Source: Zoogloea sp041914405
Lineage (GTDB): Bacteria; Pseudomonadota; Gammaproteobacteria; Burkholderiales; Rhodocyclaceae
DNA length: 64,000 bases
Direction: 5' to 3'
Assembly (NCBI RefSeq): GCF_041914405.1
Contig: NZ_JAYSDK010000008.1
Span: 93,463 to 157,462, forward strand
Positions 40,146 to 49,670 of the stretch are shown in pieces. Position 1 is the first letter of the stretch; each line of letters starts with the position of its first letter. The notes under the pieces were generated by a model, which worked only from the letters and a program-made list of their open reading frames with translations, had not been told where the DNA came from and did not search any database. The position numbers and the translations under genes were made by a program.

Positions 40146-40954
40146 TGTTGCCCCCCTGCGGCGTCGATCGCTTCACGAATGCCGCGGATAAACGCCTGCA
40201 CGCGAGCCGGAGCCTCGGCGCGCTCGCCTTGCTCGATCTCTTCGATGATGCGGCTGCCGATCACAACCGCATCGGCAAGCCCGGCAATCCGCGCAGCAGT
40301 CTCCGCATCGCGGATACCAAAGCCGACGCCAACCGGCATACCGACCTTCTCCCGGATGACGGGAATACGCCGGGCAACCTCATCCAGATCGAGCGTCGCC
40401 GAACCCGTAACGCCCTTCAGGGACACGTAGTAGATATAGCCGCTACCGGCTGCCGCCACATCGGCAAAGCGCTTCTCGGTAGACGTCGGGGCCAGCAGGA
40501 AAATCGGGTCGAGGCCAGCCGCACGACAAGTCTCGGCAAAGCCTTGGCATTCTTCCGGCGGATAATCCACTACCAGTACACCATCGGCGCCCGCAGCCGT
40601 GGCTGCACGGGTGAAAGTCTCCAGCCCCATCGCCTCGATCGGGTTGGCGTAGCCCATCAGCACGATCGGGGTCTCATCCCCCGTCGCCCGGAAGCTGCGC
40701 ACGATCTCCAGCACCTTGCGCAGGCTCATACCAGCCGCCAGCGCCCTTTCGGACGCACGCTGAATGGTCGGCCCGTCGGCCATCGGGTCGGAGAACGGGA
40801 CACCAAGCTCGATGACATCGGCGCCGCCCGCCACGAGTGCCTGCATCAGCGGCAGGGTCATCTCGGGAGCAGGGTCGCCAGCCGTGATGAAGGGGATGAG
40901 CGCCTTGCGGCCTTCGCCCTCCAGGCGCTTGAAGGTTCGTTGAATTCTGGACAT
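40142..40954 (-). CDS. trpA: Tryptophan synthase alpha chain
   Basis: TrpA cleaves indole-3-glycerol phosphate and channels indole to TrpB. The start is the ATG of MSRIQRTFKRLEGEGRKALIP, giving 270 residues. TIM-barrel motifs ITAGDP, the catalytic Glu/Asp in VIELGVPFSDPMADGP, and the phosphate-binding VGFGIRDAETA are visible. It is 58 bases downstream of trpB and overlaps accD. Confidence 0.98.
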   Translation of the reverse strand: MSRIQRTFKRLEGEGRKALIPFITAGDPAPEMTLPLMQALVAGGADVIELGVPFSDPMADGPTIQRASERALAAGMSLRKVLEIVRSFRATGDETPIVLMGYANPIEAMGLETFTRAATAAGADGVLVVDYPPEECQGFAETCRAAGLDPIFLLAPTSTEKRFADVAAAGSGYIYYVSLKGVTGSATLDLDEVARRIPVIREKVGMPVGVGFGIRDAETAARIAGLADAVVIGSRIIEEIEQGERAEAPARVQAFIRGIREAIDAAGGQQ

Positions 40955-41012
40955 GAATGGGTACGAATGATCAGCAGCCTCGCCGACCTGGGCCGGCAAG
41001 GCTGTGAAGAGG

Positions 41013-42224
41013 TTAGAACTGGATACCAGACTTCTCGGCGACGGTATGCATATCCTTGTCGCCACGGCCGGAAAGATTGACCAGCAAGACCTTGTCCTTC
41101 GGCAGCGTCGGCGCCAGCTTGGCAGCATAGGCCAGGGCATGGGACGACTCCAGTGCCGGAATGATCCCCTCGAAGCGGCAAAGGTCGTGGAACGCCTTCA
41201 GGGCCTCCGCGTCAGTGATGCCGACATACTCGGCGCGCTCGATGTCCTTGAGCCACGCATGCTCAGGACCGACGCCGGGGTAATCCAGACCCGCCGAAAT
41301 CGAATGCGTCTCGATGATCTGCCCATCTTCGCTCTGCAGGAGGTAAGTCCGGTTTCCGTGCAGCACGCCGGGACGTCCGGCCGACAGGGAAGCCGCGTGC
41401 ATGCCCGTCTCGATGCCGCTGCCGGCCGCCTCGACGCCGACGAGGCGCACGTCCTTCTGATTGATATAGGGGTAGAAGATCCCCATTGCGTTGGAGCCGC
41501 CGCCCACACAGGCGATCACGTAGTCCGGCTGGCGACCGACCATCTCCGGCATCTGTTCGATGCACTCTTCACCGATGATCTTCTGGAAATCGCGCACCAT
41601 CATCGGATAGGGATGCGGCCCGGCGACCGTACCGATAATGTAGAAGGTATCGCCGATATTGGTGACCCAGTCACGCATCGCTTCGTTGAGTGCGTCCTTG
41701 AGGGTCTTGGAACCGCTCTCCACAGGCACCACTGTGGCACCCAACAGCTTCATGCGGTACACGTTGGCAGCTTGGCGGCGCACGTCCTCCGAGCCCATGT
41801 ACACAACGCACTCCATGCCGTAACGGGCCGCCACCGTGGCCGTTGCCACGCCGTGCTGCCCGGCACCGGTCTCGGCAATCACCCGCGGCTTGCCCATCCG
41901 ACGCGCCAACATGGCCTGGCCGATACAGTTATTGACCTTGTGAGCGCCGGTATGGTTGAGATCTTCCCGCTTCAGGTAGACCTGGGCGCCGCCCAGCAAC
42001 TCGGACCAGCGCTTGGCATGGTAGATCGGGCTCGGACGCCCGACGTAGTGCTTCAGCTCGTAAGCGTACTCGGCCATGAAAGCCGGATCCCGTTGAGCCT
42101 CTTCGTAGGCCTGGCGCAGCTCACTCAGCGCCGGAATAAGGGTTTCCGCGACGAACACGCCGCCATAGGGACCAAAATGGCCGCGCGCATCGGGTAGATC
42201 GTAAGGGGCATCAGCCATGTGCAT
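41013..42224 (-). CDS. trpB: Tryptophan synthase beta chain
   Basis: TrpB joins indole and serine using pyridoxal phosphate. The 403-residue protein has the PLP-lysine motif HTGAHKVNN, the GGGSNAMG phosphate loop, and ETGAGQHGVA. The ATG at 42222-42224 is chosen because GGAG lies six bases upstream; a second ATG two codons on is possible. It overlaps the end of trpF by 14 bases, so the two are probably translationally coupled. Confidence 0.98.
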   Translation of the reverse strand: MHMADAPYDLPDARGHFGPYGGVFVAETLIPALSELRQAYEEAQRDPAFMAEYAYELKHYVGRPSPIYHAKRWSELLGGAQVYLKREDLNHTGAHKVNNCIGQAMLARRMGKPRVIAETGAGQHGVATATVAARYGMECVVYMGSEDVRRQAANVYRMKLLGATVVPVESGSKTLKDALNEAMRDWVTNIGDTFYIIGTVAGPHPYPMMVRDFQKIIGEECIEQMPEMVGRQPDYVIACVGGGSNAMGIFYPYINQKDVRLVGVEAAGSGIETGMHAASLSAGRPGVLHGNRTYLLQSEDGQIIETHSISAGLDYPGVGPEHAWLKDIERAEYVGITDAEALKAFHDLCRFEGIIPALESSHALAYAAKLAPTLPKDKVLLVNLSGRGDKDMHTVAEKSGIQF

Positions 42225-42843
42225 GTCGAACTCCGGCAACAAATTCGGTAATTCTGGCGGCGTCCTTGACGCCCTTCGCCGCTTCCACGCCACTGGACAC
42301 ATCAACGGCCCAAGGCCGGACGCGCCGCACGGCTTCCGTCACATTGCCCGCGTGCAACCCACCGGACAGGATCAGGGGCACGGGTAGCCCGGAAGGAATC
42401 AGCGACCAGTCAAAAGTCTCACCCCCACCGCCATAGCCTTCGACAAAGGCATCAAGGAGCAAACCCTGGGCGCCGGGGTAACAAGCCGCGTATTTTAGCA
42501 GATCAAGACCCTGCCGCATCCGCGCCGCCTTGATGTAGGGCAGACCGAAGCCAAGGCACTGACTCTCGGACTCATCACCGTGGAACTGCAGCACCTGAAG
42601 CGGCACCGCCGCCTTGGCAGCCTCAATGTAGCTGCGCTCGGCATTGACGAACAGGCCAACCACCGTCACGAAGGGCGGCACGAGACGAGCCAACTCAGCC
42701 GCCCGCTCGAAGCAGACGAAACGTGGGCTGGGGGGGTAGAAAACGAAGCCAATGGCGTCCGCGCCAGCATTGACGGCCGCGAGAACGTCTTCTTCCCGAG
42801 TCAGACCACAGATCTTGATGCGGGTACGATGCATGGCGTTCAT
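42211..42843 (-). CDS. trpF: Phosphoribosylanthranilate isomerase
   Basis: TrpF performs the Amadori rearrangement of phosphoribosylanthranilate in tryptophan synthesis. The 210-residue TIM barrel begins with the catalytic-Cys motif IKICGLTREED and has AGADAIGFVFYPPSPRFV, LLDAF (catalytic Asp) and the C-terminal SSGVE phosphate loop. The ATG overlapping the truA stop by 4 bases (ATGA) decides the start. Confidence 0.97.
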   Translation of the reverse strand: MNAMHRTRIKICGLTREEDVLAAVNAGADAIGFVFYPPSPRFVCFERAAELARLVPPFVTVVGLFVNAERSYIEAAKAAVPLQVLQFHGDESESQCLGFGLPYIKAARMRQGLDLLKYAACYPGAQGLLLDAFVEGYGGGGETFDWSLIPSGLPVPLILSGGLHAGNVTEAVRRVRPWAVDVSSGVEAAKGVKDAARITEFVAGVRHAHG

Positions 42844-43634
42844 GGCACGAGAAGTTGGGGAGGCGCGATGATACGCCCCCCGCCGGGCAAGGGCCACCGA
42901 TCGGGATACTCGACCCCAGCCAAGTAGAGGCCACCAGGCGCGAACGTCGGCGCAGCCTGGGTCCGGTCCCGCTCCGCAAGCAATTCTGCCATCCATTCAA
43001 CGGACTTGCGCCCGAGCCCAACATAAACGAGGGAACCCACAAGATTGCGGATCATGTGATGCAGGAAAGCATTCGCATGGAAGTCAAACAGAACGACCTC
43101 CCCCGCACGCTGGATCCGCACCGAATGCATCTGCCGCACCGGCGATTTGGCCTGGCATTCAGCAGCCCGGAACGATGTGAAGTCATGAGTCCCGATCAAA
43201 CACTCCGCGGCCCGCACCATCCTATCCACATCGAAGTCGCCATGAATCCAGCCGACGCGCCCCTCAAGCAGACTGGGACGAACCCGCCGGTTGAGCAAGA
43301 CGTAGCGGTAGTGACGGGACTCCGCGCTGAAGCGTGCGTGAAACTCTTCATCCACCTCGACCGCCCACAGAACACCAACGCTCACTGGCAGATGGCTGTT
43401 GACGCCACGCACCCACGCCTCGATGGGACGCTTGGCCGTGGTATCGAAATGCGCAACCTGCATACTGCCGTGCACCCCTGTATCCGTTCGCCCGGCGCAG
43501 ACCAGCGCCACCGGATGCTGGGCAATGATCGCCAGCGCCCGCTCCAGCGCATCCTGAACCGTCCGCCCATGGGGCTGGGTCTGCCAACCCAGAAATGCAT
43601 TGCCGGCGTACTCGACACCTATTGCGATCCTCAA
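42840..43634 (-). CDS. truA: tRNA pseudouridine(38-40) synthase
   Basis: TruA converts U38-U40 of tRNA anticodon arms to pseudouridine. I place the start at TTG (complement 43632-43634): it overlaps the preceding stop in a TTGA arrangement, has GGGAG upstream, and gives the family N-terminus RIAIGVEYAGNAFLGWQ in a 264-residue product. The catalytic Asp is in AGRTDTGVHG, and FHANAFLHHMIRNLVG is typical of TruA. truA-trpF is a conserved betaproteobacterial pair. Confidence 0.96.
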   Translation of the reverse strand: MRIAIGVEYAGNAFLGWQTQPHGRTVQDALERALAIIAQHPVALVCAGRTDTGVHGSMQVAHFDTTAKRPIEAWVRGVNSHLPVSVGVLWAVEVDEEFHARFSAESRHYRYVLLNRRVRPSLLEGRVGWIHGDFDVDRMVRAAECLIGTHDFTSFRAAECQAKSPVRQMHSVRIQRAGEVVLFDFHANAFLHHMIRNLVGSLVYVGLGRKSVEWMAELLAERDRTQAAPTFAPGGLYLAGVEYPDRWPLPGGGRIIAPPQLLVP

Positions 43635-44236
43635 CGAACAGCTCCCAACAAAATCAACACCACCACTCCAAAGCCTACGATTCCATCCCACCAGCGCAGC
43701 GGAAACATCCGTATACGCAGGTTCTCCGCGACGGGCGTCACGTCCTCGTGCACAAGCAATGCTCTCCACCCCCCCACAGGAGGACGCTCCACATAGCGAA
43801 AGACCAGCAACACGCGCACCGCAAGTCGATCCACCGGCAAACCCAGCCCGCGCAGAGGTCTGCTCAGCACCATCAGGCCCGCCACCAGATCCTGCTCCCG
43901 TGTCGTTTCCAGCAAGACCGCCACCAGGAGCACCACCACCAGAAGCTGGACACAGTGCGCGAAGGCCGCTCCCAAACCCTCCTGCGTGGGTCCCGCACTA
44001 CCGAGAAGCGGAACGACCAGCTCCCCCGGGGTGAACAGCGCAAACAGCACACACAACACCAACAACAGCACTCTCACCCGCTTGATGAGCCGCCACGCAC
44101 GATGCCGGGAAAATAAAACAGCCACTACAAGAACAATAAGCCCGAGGCCCCATAACCAGGGACCTCGGGCCAATTGCGCTAGAACTACCAGCGCAGCCCA
44201 GGCGACAAGTCGCGTCGCCGGGTGCAATCCAATCAT
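43631..44236 (-). CDS. CbiQ/EcfT-like membrane protein (putative ECF transporter T component)
   Basis: The 201-residue protein has about five hydrophobic segments (around 10-26, 29-46, 55-73, 90-112 and 180-200). The region between, with LVAGLMVLSRPLRGLGLPVDRLAVRVLLVFRYVE broken by family motifs, resembles the coupling-helix area of EcfT/CbiQ proteins. In ECF vitamin or metal transporters this component links ATPases to a substrate-binding S protein, but no such genes are adjacent. It lies 29 bases after fimV and overlaps truA by 4 bases. Assignment to the family is probable; the function here is unknown. Confidence 0.7.
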   Translation of the reverse strand: MIGLHPATRLVAWAALVVLAQLARGPWLWGLGLIVLVVAVLFSRHRAWRLIKRVRVLLLVLCVLFALFTPGELVVPLLGSAGPTQEGLGAAFAHCVQLLVVVLLVAVLLETTREQDLVAGLMVLSRPLRGLGLPVDRLAVRVLLVFRYVERPPVGGWRALLVHEDVTPVAENLRIRMFPLRWWDGIVGFGVVVLILLGAVR

Positions 44237-44265
44237 CTTAGCTTCATGGAGCTAACTTCAGAAAA

Positions 44266-47166
44266 TCAGGAAAGGCGGGCGAGAATCTTGCGCGCCTCGT
44301 CCTTCTGCTCAGCACTACCTTCCCGCAAAACCTCTTCCACCAGCTCACGCGCGCCATCCTTGTCGCCCATTTCTTCGTAAGCGCGAGCGAGTTCGAGCTT
44401 GGTCGCCACCTCCTGCTGCAGTTCCAGATCCAGCGGCGGCTCGGTAGGCGGCCCCGCGTCCGGAAGTTCAAGCTCGTTATCAGCAGCTGAAGGCAGATCA
44501 AGATCAATGGAGTTCAGATCGACCACCGGCTCAAAAGGACGCGTCTCCGACATCTTGTCGTCCAGCTTCTCGTCCAGCTCGAAATCGAAGTCCAGCAGAC
44601 TGCTGTCGAAACTGGTCTTCTCGAGATCCATCGTAGCCGCCCCTGCCTCATCACGCAGCGCTTCATCGGCGAGGGTCGCAGTCAGATCGACATTTACAGT
44701 CGCATCCATGGCTGGCTCGAGCTTGTGCTCACCAAACTCCGAGCTGATTTCGAAATCCAGGTCACTCGGATCAGGCAGACTGAAGTCGTCGCTCAACCGC
44801 TGGGGACGCGTCGACGTTGCCTCGAGACTTGCCGGCATGCGATCCCCCACCATCTGCGTGGTCTGTGCAGCCGCCGGCTCGTGGTCAAAGCCGAGATCGA
44901 AATCCAGGGCACTGGCCGTCGGCGAAGCCCCTTCGCTGGCATGCGACTCCTGCCCTGCACCTGCGTCGGCATTCAAATCCAGGTCGAAATCAAGTACCCC
45001 AACATCCGGAGTAACAGCCGGCGCATCCGACGCTGCTGCGGGTGCAACCCGACCAATGTCCTCGAGGCTGGCATACTGGTTTAGCTCACCAGGCAGCGCC
45101 CAGGTGTCTTTGAGCTGGGAAGGCGACTCCAACGGATCTTCGTGCCCGGTTGCAGCGGTCGGCACGGGCGCGGGCTCAGGCGCGCGGCTCTGGGCCGACG
45201 CCGATTGAGCCGACACGAAACCCGTCGAAATTGGAGCAACAGTCTGCGGACCTGGCGCAGCAGCCACGCCGGCGCTGGACACCGCCCCAGGCGTCGGAAT
45301 GCGGTACAGGGGGCTGTCAGGATCCACCTTGCGCCCGAGGGCGGCGGCCTTTTCCCAGTCCTGCCCATTCCCGCCCGTCAGCGAATAGAGCTCGGTCGCC
45401 GTCGTTTCGAACTGCTTCAGATTCTTGCGCTGGGCATAAATCTCGAGCAGCTTCAGATGAACACCGGTGCGGCCAGGGTCCGTCTTAAGGGCATCCAGCA
45501 GGATCTCCTCCGCCTGGGCATCCCTGCCATACGCCATGTACACATCGGCCTCGGCCACCGGGTCGACACCTTCGTCGGTATCGATCGAGGACAAGCCAGA
45601 CTGGCTGAAATCGGTCTGGATCTGGCTGCTGCTGCCGGTATCCACGCTTTGCCCACCCGAACTGCCGAATACGGAATTGGAACCCTCCCCAAATTCCGAG
45701 AGCGCAGAAGTCGTCGTCGGTGCGACTTGGGCGCGGCGGCGCTGATAAAGCTTGTAGCCCCCCCAGCCCAGCAGCAGCGCGAGAATCCCACCGCCCCCCA
45801 TCACCAGGGAGAGATCTTCGGAAGACTCCGCCTGAGGCGCAGCCTCCGCAGGCTTGGCCTGCGTCGGCGCGGGGAGCGGCGGAGCAGCCGGCGACACAGG
45901 CTTGGCTTCCGGAATGGAATCCGGCACTTTCTCAGGCTCAGGCTTAGCAGCTTCCGGCGCGGGAGGATTGACCTGCGCGCTGGCCGGCGCCTCGACAGGG
46001 GCGGCAGCAGCCGGTGCAGCCGGCTTGGCTTGCTCGGCTGTGGACGCCAGCCCCTGGCTCTTCAATTCCACCAGTCGCTGGAGCTCCTTGATGCTCTTTT
46101 CGAGATCTGCGAGCCGATTGTTTGCTTCCTTCAGTGCCTTGTCGCGGGAAACCAGATCCTCTTCCAGCGCCTGCAGGCGCGCCCCGGACTTGTCTCCACC
46201 GACGGCCCCCGTGCGACCTTCATCACCCTTCGAAACCTTAAGCTGGTCGGTAGTGCCGCCGGCCATCACCGCGCGGTCATCCACCTTCGCACCAATCCGC
46301 CCCCCAGCCCCTTGGCGGGCGGGCGTTTCCTTAGCCGGCACATTCGCAGCTTGTTCTGCCAGTTTCTGCCGGTAACGCCCGAAATCGGCAGACTTGCCGA
46401 CCAGCTGCCCACGCTCTGCACCGCCAGCGAGCTGACGCGCCGTCTCTGCATCGGGAATACGCAGGATCTTTCCAGCCTGCAAGCGATTGACGTCATTGGC
46501 ATCGAAGGCGGAGCGATTGCCCTGGAACAAGGCCGCTAGCATCTGCTCCATCGAAACACCATCGGGACGGTTGTCAGCCGCAATCCGGTGCAGCGTATCT
46601 CCGGGCTTGACCATGTAAGTACGACCAGCCGCCCCACTTTCCCGAGCCGCGCGGCCTGCCGGCAACGGACGACGCGCAGCTGGAACCTCGGCACGCGTGG
46701 CCGCCACGCTGGAGCGGATCTCAGGAGCAGCTACAGGCACGGCACGACGCCCTGCGCCAGTGTCAGGCGGATCCAGCAGGAAGGTGTACTCGCGGATCAG
46801 CCGACCCGCAGCCCAGTTCAGCTCGACCAGCATGTCGACGAAGGGCTCGTTGATGGGCCTGTCACTGCTAACCCTCACGACAGCGCCCCCTCCCCTGCGC
46901 TCTATCGCCATACGCAGGCCATTGATGGAAGGAGCGTAATCGACGCCAGCCTGCCGGAAAGCCTCCGCCGATGCGAGCCGCGCCGTCATGTTCTGGAGTT
47001 CTTCGGGGGTCGCTGCCACCTCAACTTCGGCCCGCAGAGGCTGCCCCAGGCCACTCAGGACCGTGATCCGCCCTAGACCCGCCGCGTTGGCTCCAAGGGA
47101 CAGGGCGCTGATGGACGCGGCAAGCAGGGTAAGCTTTAGCCGGCTATTCACAGGGTTCTTATGCAC
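44266..47166 (-). CDS. fimV: FimV/HubP-family polar landmark protein
   Basis: FimV/HubP proteins organise cell poles and type IV pilus or twitching functions. The 966-residue protein has a signal peptide (about 1-29), the FimV N-terminal domain (30-135, ITVLSGLGQPLRAEVEV), a LysM-like peptidoglycan-binding motif (about 183-238, YMVKPGDTLHRIAADN), a coiled coil near 330-370, a Pro/Ala-rich stretch, one membrane segment (about 455-475), a TPR-containing acidic cytoplasmic region rich in DLDFDL repeats, and the conserved FimV C-terminal domain (about 915-966, ARAYEEMGDKDGARELVEEVL). The start is GTG; a promoter lies just upstream. Confidence 0.95.
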   Translation of the reverse strand: MHKNPVNSRLKLTLLAASISALSLGANAAGLGRITVLSGLGQPLRAEVEVAATPEELQNMTARLASAEAFRQAGVDYAPSINGLRMAIERRGGGAVVRVSSDRPINEPFVDMLVELNWAAGRLIREYTFLLDPPDTGAGRRAVPVAAPEIRSSVAATRAEVPAARRPLPAGRAARESGAAGRTYMVKPGDTLHRIAADNRPDGVSMEQMLAALFQGNRSAFDANDVNRLQAGKILRIPDAETARQLAGGAERGQLVGKSADFGRYRQKLAEQAANVPAKETPARQGAGGRIGAKVDDRAVMAGGTTDQLKVSKGDEGRTGAVGGDKSGARLQALEEDLVSRDKALKEANNRLADLEKSIKELQRLVELKSQGLASTAEQAKPAAPAAAAPVEAPASAQVNPPAPEAAKPEPEKVPDSIPEAKPVSPAAPPLPAPTQAKPAEAAPQAESSEDLSLVMGGGGILALLLGWGGYKLYQRRRAQVAPTTTSALSEFGEGSNSVFGSSGGQSVDTGSSSQIQTDFSQSGLSSIDTDEGVDPVAEADVYMAYGRDAQAEEILLDALKTDPGRTGVHLKLLEIYAQRKNLKQFETTATELYSLTGGNGQDWEKAAALGRKVDPDSPLYRIPTPGAVSSAGVAAAPGPQTVAPISTGFVSAQSASAQSRAPEPAPVPTAATGHEDPLESPSQLKDTWALPGELNQYASLEDIGRVAPAAASDAPAVTPDVGVLDFDLDLNADAGAGQESHASEGASPTASALDFDLGFDHEPAAAQTTQMVGDRMPASLEATSTRPQRLSDDFSLPDPSDLDFEISSEFGEHKLEPAMDATVNVDLTATLADEALRDEAGAATMDLEKTSFDSSLLDFDFELDEKLDDKMSETRPFEPVVDLNSIDLDLPSAADNELELPDAGPPTEPPLDLELQQEVATKLELARAYEEMGDKDGARELVEEVLREGSAEQKDEARKILARLS

Positions 47167-47198
47167 GAAGGCTGATCATTAGAATCAAGTTATTGATG

Positions 47199-47227
47199 AA
47201 CATAACATCATGGGTTTGGAGTGGCAA
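47199..47227 (-). promoter_or_regulatory. Candidate fimV promoter
   Basis: TTGCCA (-35, 5 of 6) and TATGTT (-10, 4 of 6) are separated by exactly 17 bases on the minus strand, with the -10 ending 33 bases before the fimV GTG. It may drive the whole 12-kb run down to purF. Confidence 0.55.
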
Positions 47228-47344
47228 GTTCAAGCCGTTTTTGAAGTCCTTACCCCGAGCCCGGTGCGGCTATACAGCAACGAGGCATCCCGTTTCCAGG
47301 CCTTGAGCCGCCGGGGCACGGCCCGCTTGTATCCCGTAAGCCTC

Positions 47345-47379
47345 AAAAAAAATGCCGTTCCACTATTGCGGAACGGCAT
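47345..47379 (-). terminator. Intrinsic terminator after asd
   Basis: A 10-base-pair stem (ATGCCGTTCC/GGAACGGCAT, 8-base loop) is followed on the minus strand by eight T residues. It lies 23 bases beyond the asd stop and separates the leu-asd group from fimV. Confidence 0.9.
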
Positions 47380-47401
47380 CTGGACTACCGATCAACAGGG
47401 A

Positions 47402-48526
47402 TCAGTCTTCGAGCAGGATACGCAGCATGCGACGCAGCGGCTCGGCCGCTCCCCACAAGAGCTGGTCACCCACGGTGAAGGCGGACAGGTACTCACCCCC
47501 CATCGCCAACTTGCGCAGACGACCGACCGGCACGGTCAAAGTCCCCGTTACCGCAGTCGGCGTCAGGTCGCGCACAGATGCCTCACGCTGATTCGGCACT
47601 ACCTTGACCCAGTCATTGGCGCTGGCCAGCATACCTTCGATCTCGTCGATCGGGATATCCTTCTTCAGCTTCAGGGTCAGAGCCTGGCTATGGCAGCGCA
47701 TTGCACCGATGCGCACGCAAAGGCCGTCGATGGGCACCACCGGCGTACCAAAGCCTTCGCCACGGCCGAGGATCTTGTTGGTTTCGACGCCGCCCTTCCA
47801 CTCTTCCTTGGACTGGCCATTACCCAGATCCTTGTCGATCCAAGGGATCAGGGAGCCCGCCAGCGGCACACCAAAGTTGGACGCCGGGAATGCGTCGTCG
47901 CGCATCGTGCCCGCAACCTCACGGTCGATGTCGAGGATCGCGGAGGCCGGGTCGTCCAGCAGCTCCTTGACCGAACGGTTCAGCTCGCCCATCTGGGTCA
48001 GCAGCTCACGCATGTTCTGAGCACCGGCGCCAGAGGCGGCCTGGTAGGTCATGGAGGTTGCCCACTCGACGAGGTCGCGCTGGAACAAGCCACCCAGAGC
48101 CATCAGCATCAGGGACACGGTACAGTTACCGCCGATCCAGTCACGGCCGCCCTTACCCAGGGAATCCTTGATGACGTTCTGGTTCACCGGATCAAGAATG
48201 ATCACGGCACGGGGGTCCATCCGCAGGGAGGAGGCAGCGTCGATCCAGTGGCCATTCCAGCCGGCAGCACGCAGCTTCGGATACACCTCGTTGGTGTAAT
48301 CACCACCCTGGCAGGTGATGATGATGTCCAGGCCCTTCAGCTCGTCAATGCTCTTGGCATCCTTCAGTGCCGGGGCTTCCTTGCCGAAATTGGGTGCCTT
48401 GCCCCCCGGATTGGACGTGGTGAAGAACACCGGCTCGATCAGAGCAAAGTCGTTTTCCTCGCGCATGCGCTGCATGAGCACGGAACCGACCATCCCGCGC
48501 CAGCCAACCAGACCTACTTTTTTCAT
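47402..48526 (-). CDS. asd: Aspartate-semialdehyde dehydrogenase
   Basis: Asd reduces aspartyl phosphate to aspartate semialdehyde, the branch to Lys/DAP, Met and Thr. The 374-residue protein starts at the ATG of MKKVGLVGWRGMVGSVLM (GGGGA upstream). The nucleophile is C135 in GGNCTVSLML, and the length and TSNPGGKAP motif match the Gram-negative subgroup that includes the E. coli enzyme. It is 37 bases after leuB; leuCDB-asd-fimV-truA is typical of betaproteobacteria. Confidence 0.98.
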   Translation of the reverse strand: MKKVGLVGWRGMVGSVLMQRMREENDFALIEPVFFTTSNPGGKAPNFGKEAPALKDAKSIDELKGLDIIITCQGGDYTNEVYPKLRAAGWNGHWIDAASSLRMDPRAVIILDPVNQNVIKDSLGKGGRDWIGGNCTVSLMLMALGGLFQRDLVEWATSMTYQAASGAGAQNMRELLTQMGELNRSVKELLDDPASAILDIDREVAGTMRDDAFPASNFGVPLAGSLIPWIDKDLGNGQSKEEWKGGVETNKILGRGEGFGTPVVPIDGLCVRIGAMRCHSQALTLKLKKDIPIDEIEGMLASANDWVKVVPNQREASVRDLTPTAVTGTLTVPVGRLRKLAMGGEYLSAFTVGDQLLWGAAEPLRRMLRILLED

Positions 48527-48563
48527 ATTGATCCCCAATCAGGCTTGAATTGTCTTCTTGTGC

Positions 48564-49625
48564 TCAGAGGGACGCGATGACTGCGTCGCCCATCTCCTTG
48601 GTGCCCACGCGCCGGGTACCCGCCTCATAGATATCACCAGTGCGATAACCGGCAGCCAGCACCTTCTTCACGGCCGTTTCGATGCGAGCAGCTTGTGCCT
48701 CCAGGTTGAAGGTGTATCGCAGCATCATCGCCGCCGAAAGGATGGTTGCCAGCGGATTGGCCAGCCCCTTGCCGGCGATATCCGGTGCGGAACCATGACT
48801 GGGCTCATAGAGGCCTTTGTTATTGGCATCGAGGGAGGCCGAGGGCAGCATGCCGATGGACCCGGTAAGCATGGAGGCCTCGTCCGACAGGATGTCGCCG
48901 AACATGTTGCCGGTCACCATCACGTCGAACTGCTTCGGTGCACGCACAAGTTGCATCGCAGCGTTATCCACGAGCATGTGGGACAGCTCGACATCCGGGT
49001 AGTCGGCCGACAGCTCGATCATCACATCGCGCCACAGTTGGGTACATTCAAGCACGTTCATCTTGTCCACTGAGCACAGCTTTTTGCCGCGCTTGCGGGC
49101 CGCCTCAAAGGCCACCTTGCCGATACGGCGGATCTCGGATTCCGAGTACACCATCGTATTGAAACCAACGCGCTCGCCGTTTTCCTCACGAATGCCACGG
49201 GGCTGACCGAAGTAGATATCACCAGTCAGTTCACGCACGATCAGGATATCCAGGCCAGACACCACTTCGGGCTTCAGCGTGGAGGCGTTGGCCAGTTCCG
49301 GGTAAAGAATGGCCGGACGCAGGTTGGCGAACAGGTTGAGCTCCTTGCGGATGGCCAGCAGGCCACGCTCGGGACGCTGCTCACGCGGCAGAGAGTCCCA
49401 CTGCGGGCCGCCCACGGCGCCCAGCAGAATCGCGTCTGCTTCCTTGGCCAGCTTGCTGGTTGCCTCGGGGTACGGCGTACCGGTGGCATCGACAGCACAA
49501 CCACCGATCAGGGCCTTCTCGGCCACGAAGTCGAAACCATCACCGCGCAGCGCCTCGAGCACGCGCAGCGCCTGCTCCATGATTTCGGGGCCAATGCCAT
49601 CACCGGGCAGAACACAAATCTTCAT
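48564..49625 (-). CDS. leuB: 3-isopropylmalate dehydrogenase
   Basis: LeuB oxidatively decarboxylates 3-isopropylmalate in leucine synthesis. The 353-residue protein begins MKICVLPGDGIGPEI and has the NAD-binding and substrate motifs GPQWD, RELTGDIYFGQPRG, and the metal/NAD signature MFGDILSDEASMLTGSIG. Two ATGs lie two codons apart; the second has AGAGA at proper spacing and is chosen. It lies between leuD and asd. Confidence 0.98.
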   Translation of the reverse strand: MKICVLPGDGIGPEIMEQALRVLEALRGDGFDFVAEKALIGGCAVDATGTPYPEATSKLAKEADAILLGAVGGPQWDSLPREQRPERGLLAIRKELNLFANLRPAILYPELANASTLKPEVVSGLDILIVRELTGDIYFGQPRGIREENGERVGFNTMVYSESEIRRIGKVAFEAARKRGKKLCSVDKMNVLECTQLWRDVMIELSADYPDVELSHMLVDNAAMQLVRAPKQFDVMVTGNMFGDILSDEASMLTGSIGMLPSASLDANNKGLYEPSHGSAPDIAGKGLANPLATILSAAMMLRYTFNLEAQAARIETAVKKVLAAGYRTGDIYEAGTRRVGTKEMGDAVIASL

Positions 49626-49670
49626 CGTCATTCTCTAAATCGAATTCGTTACAGGGACGCCAGTCGGCGA

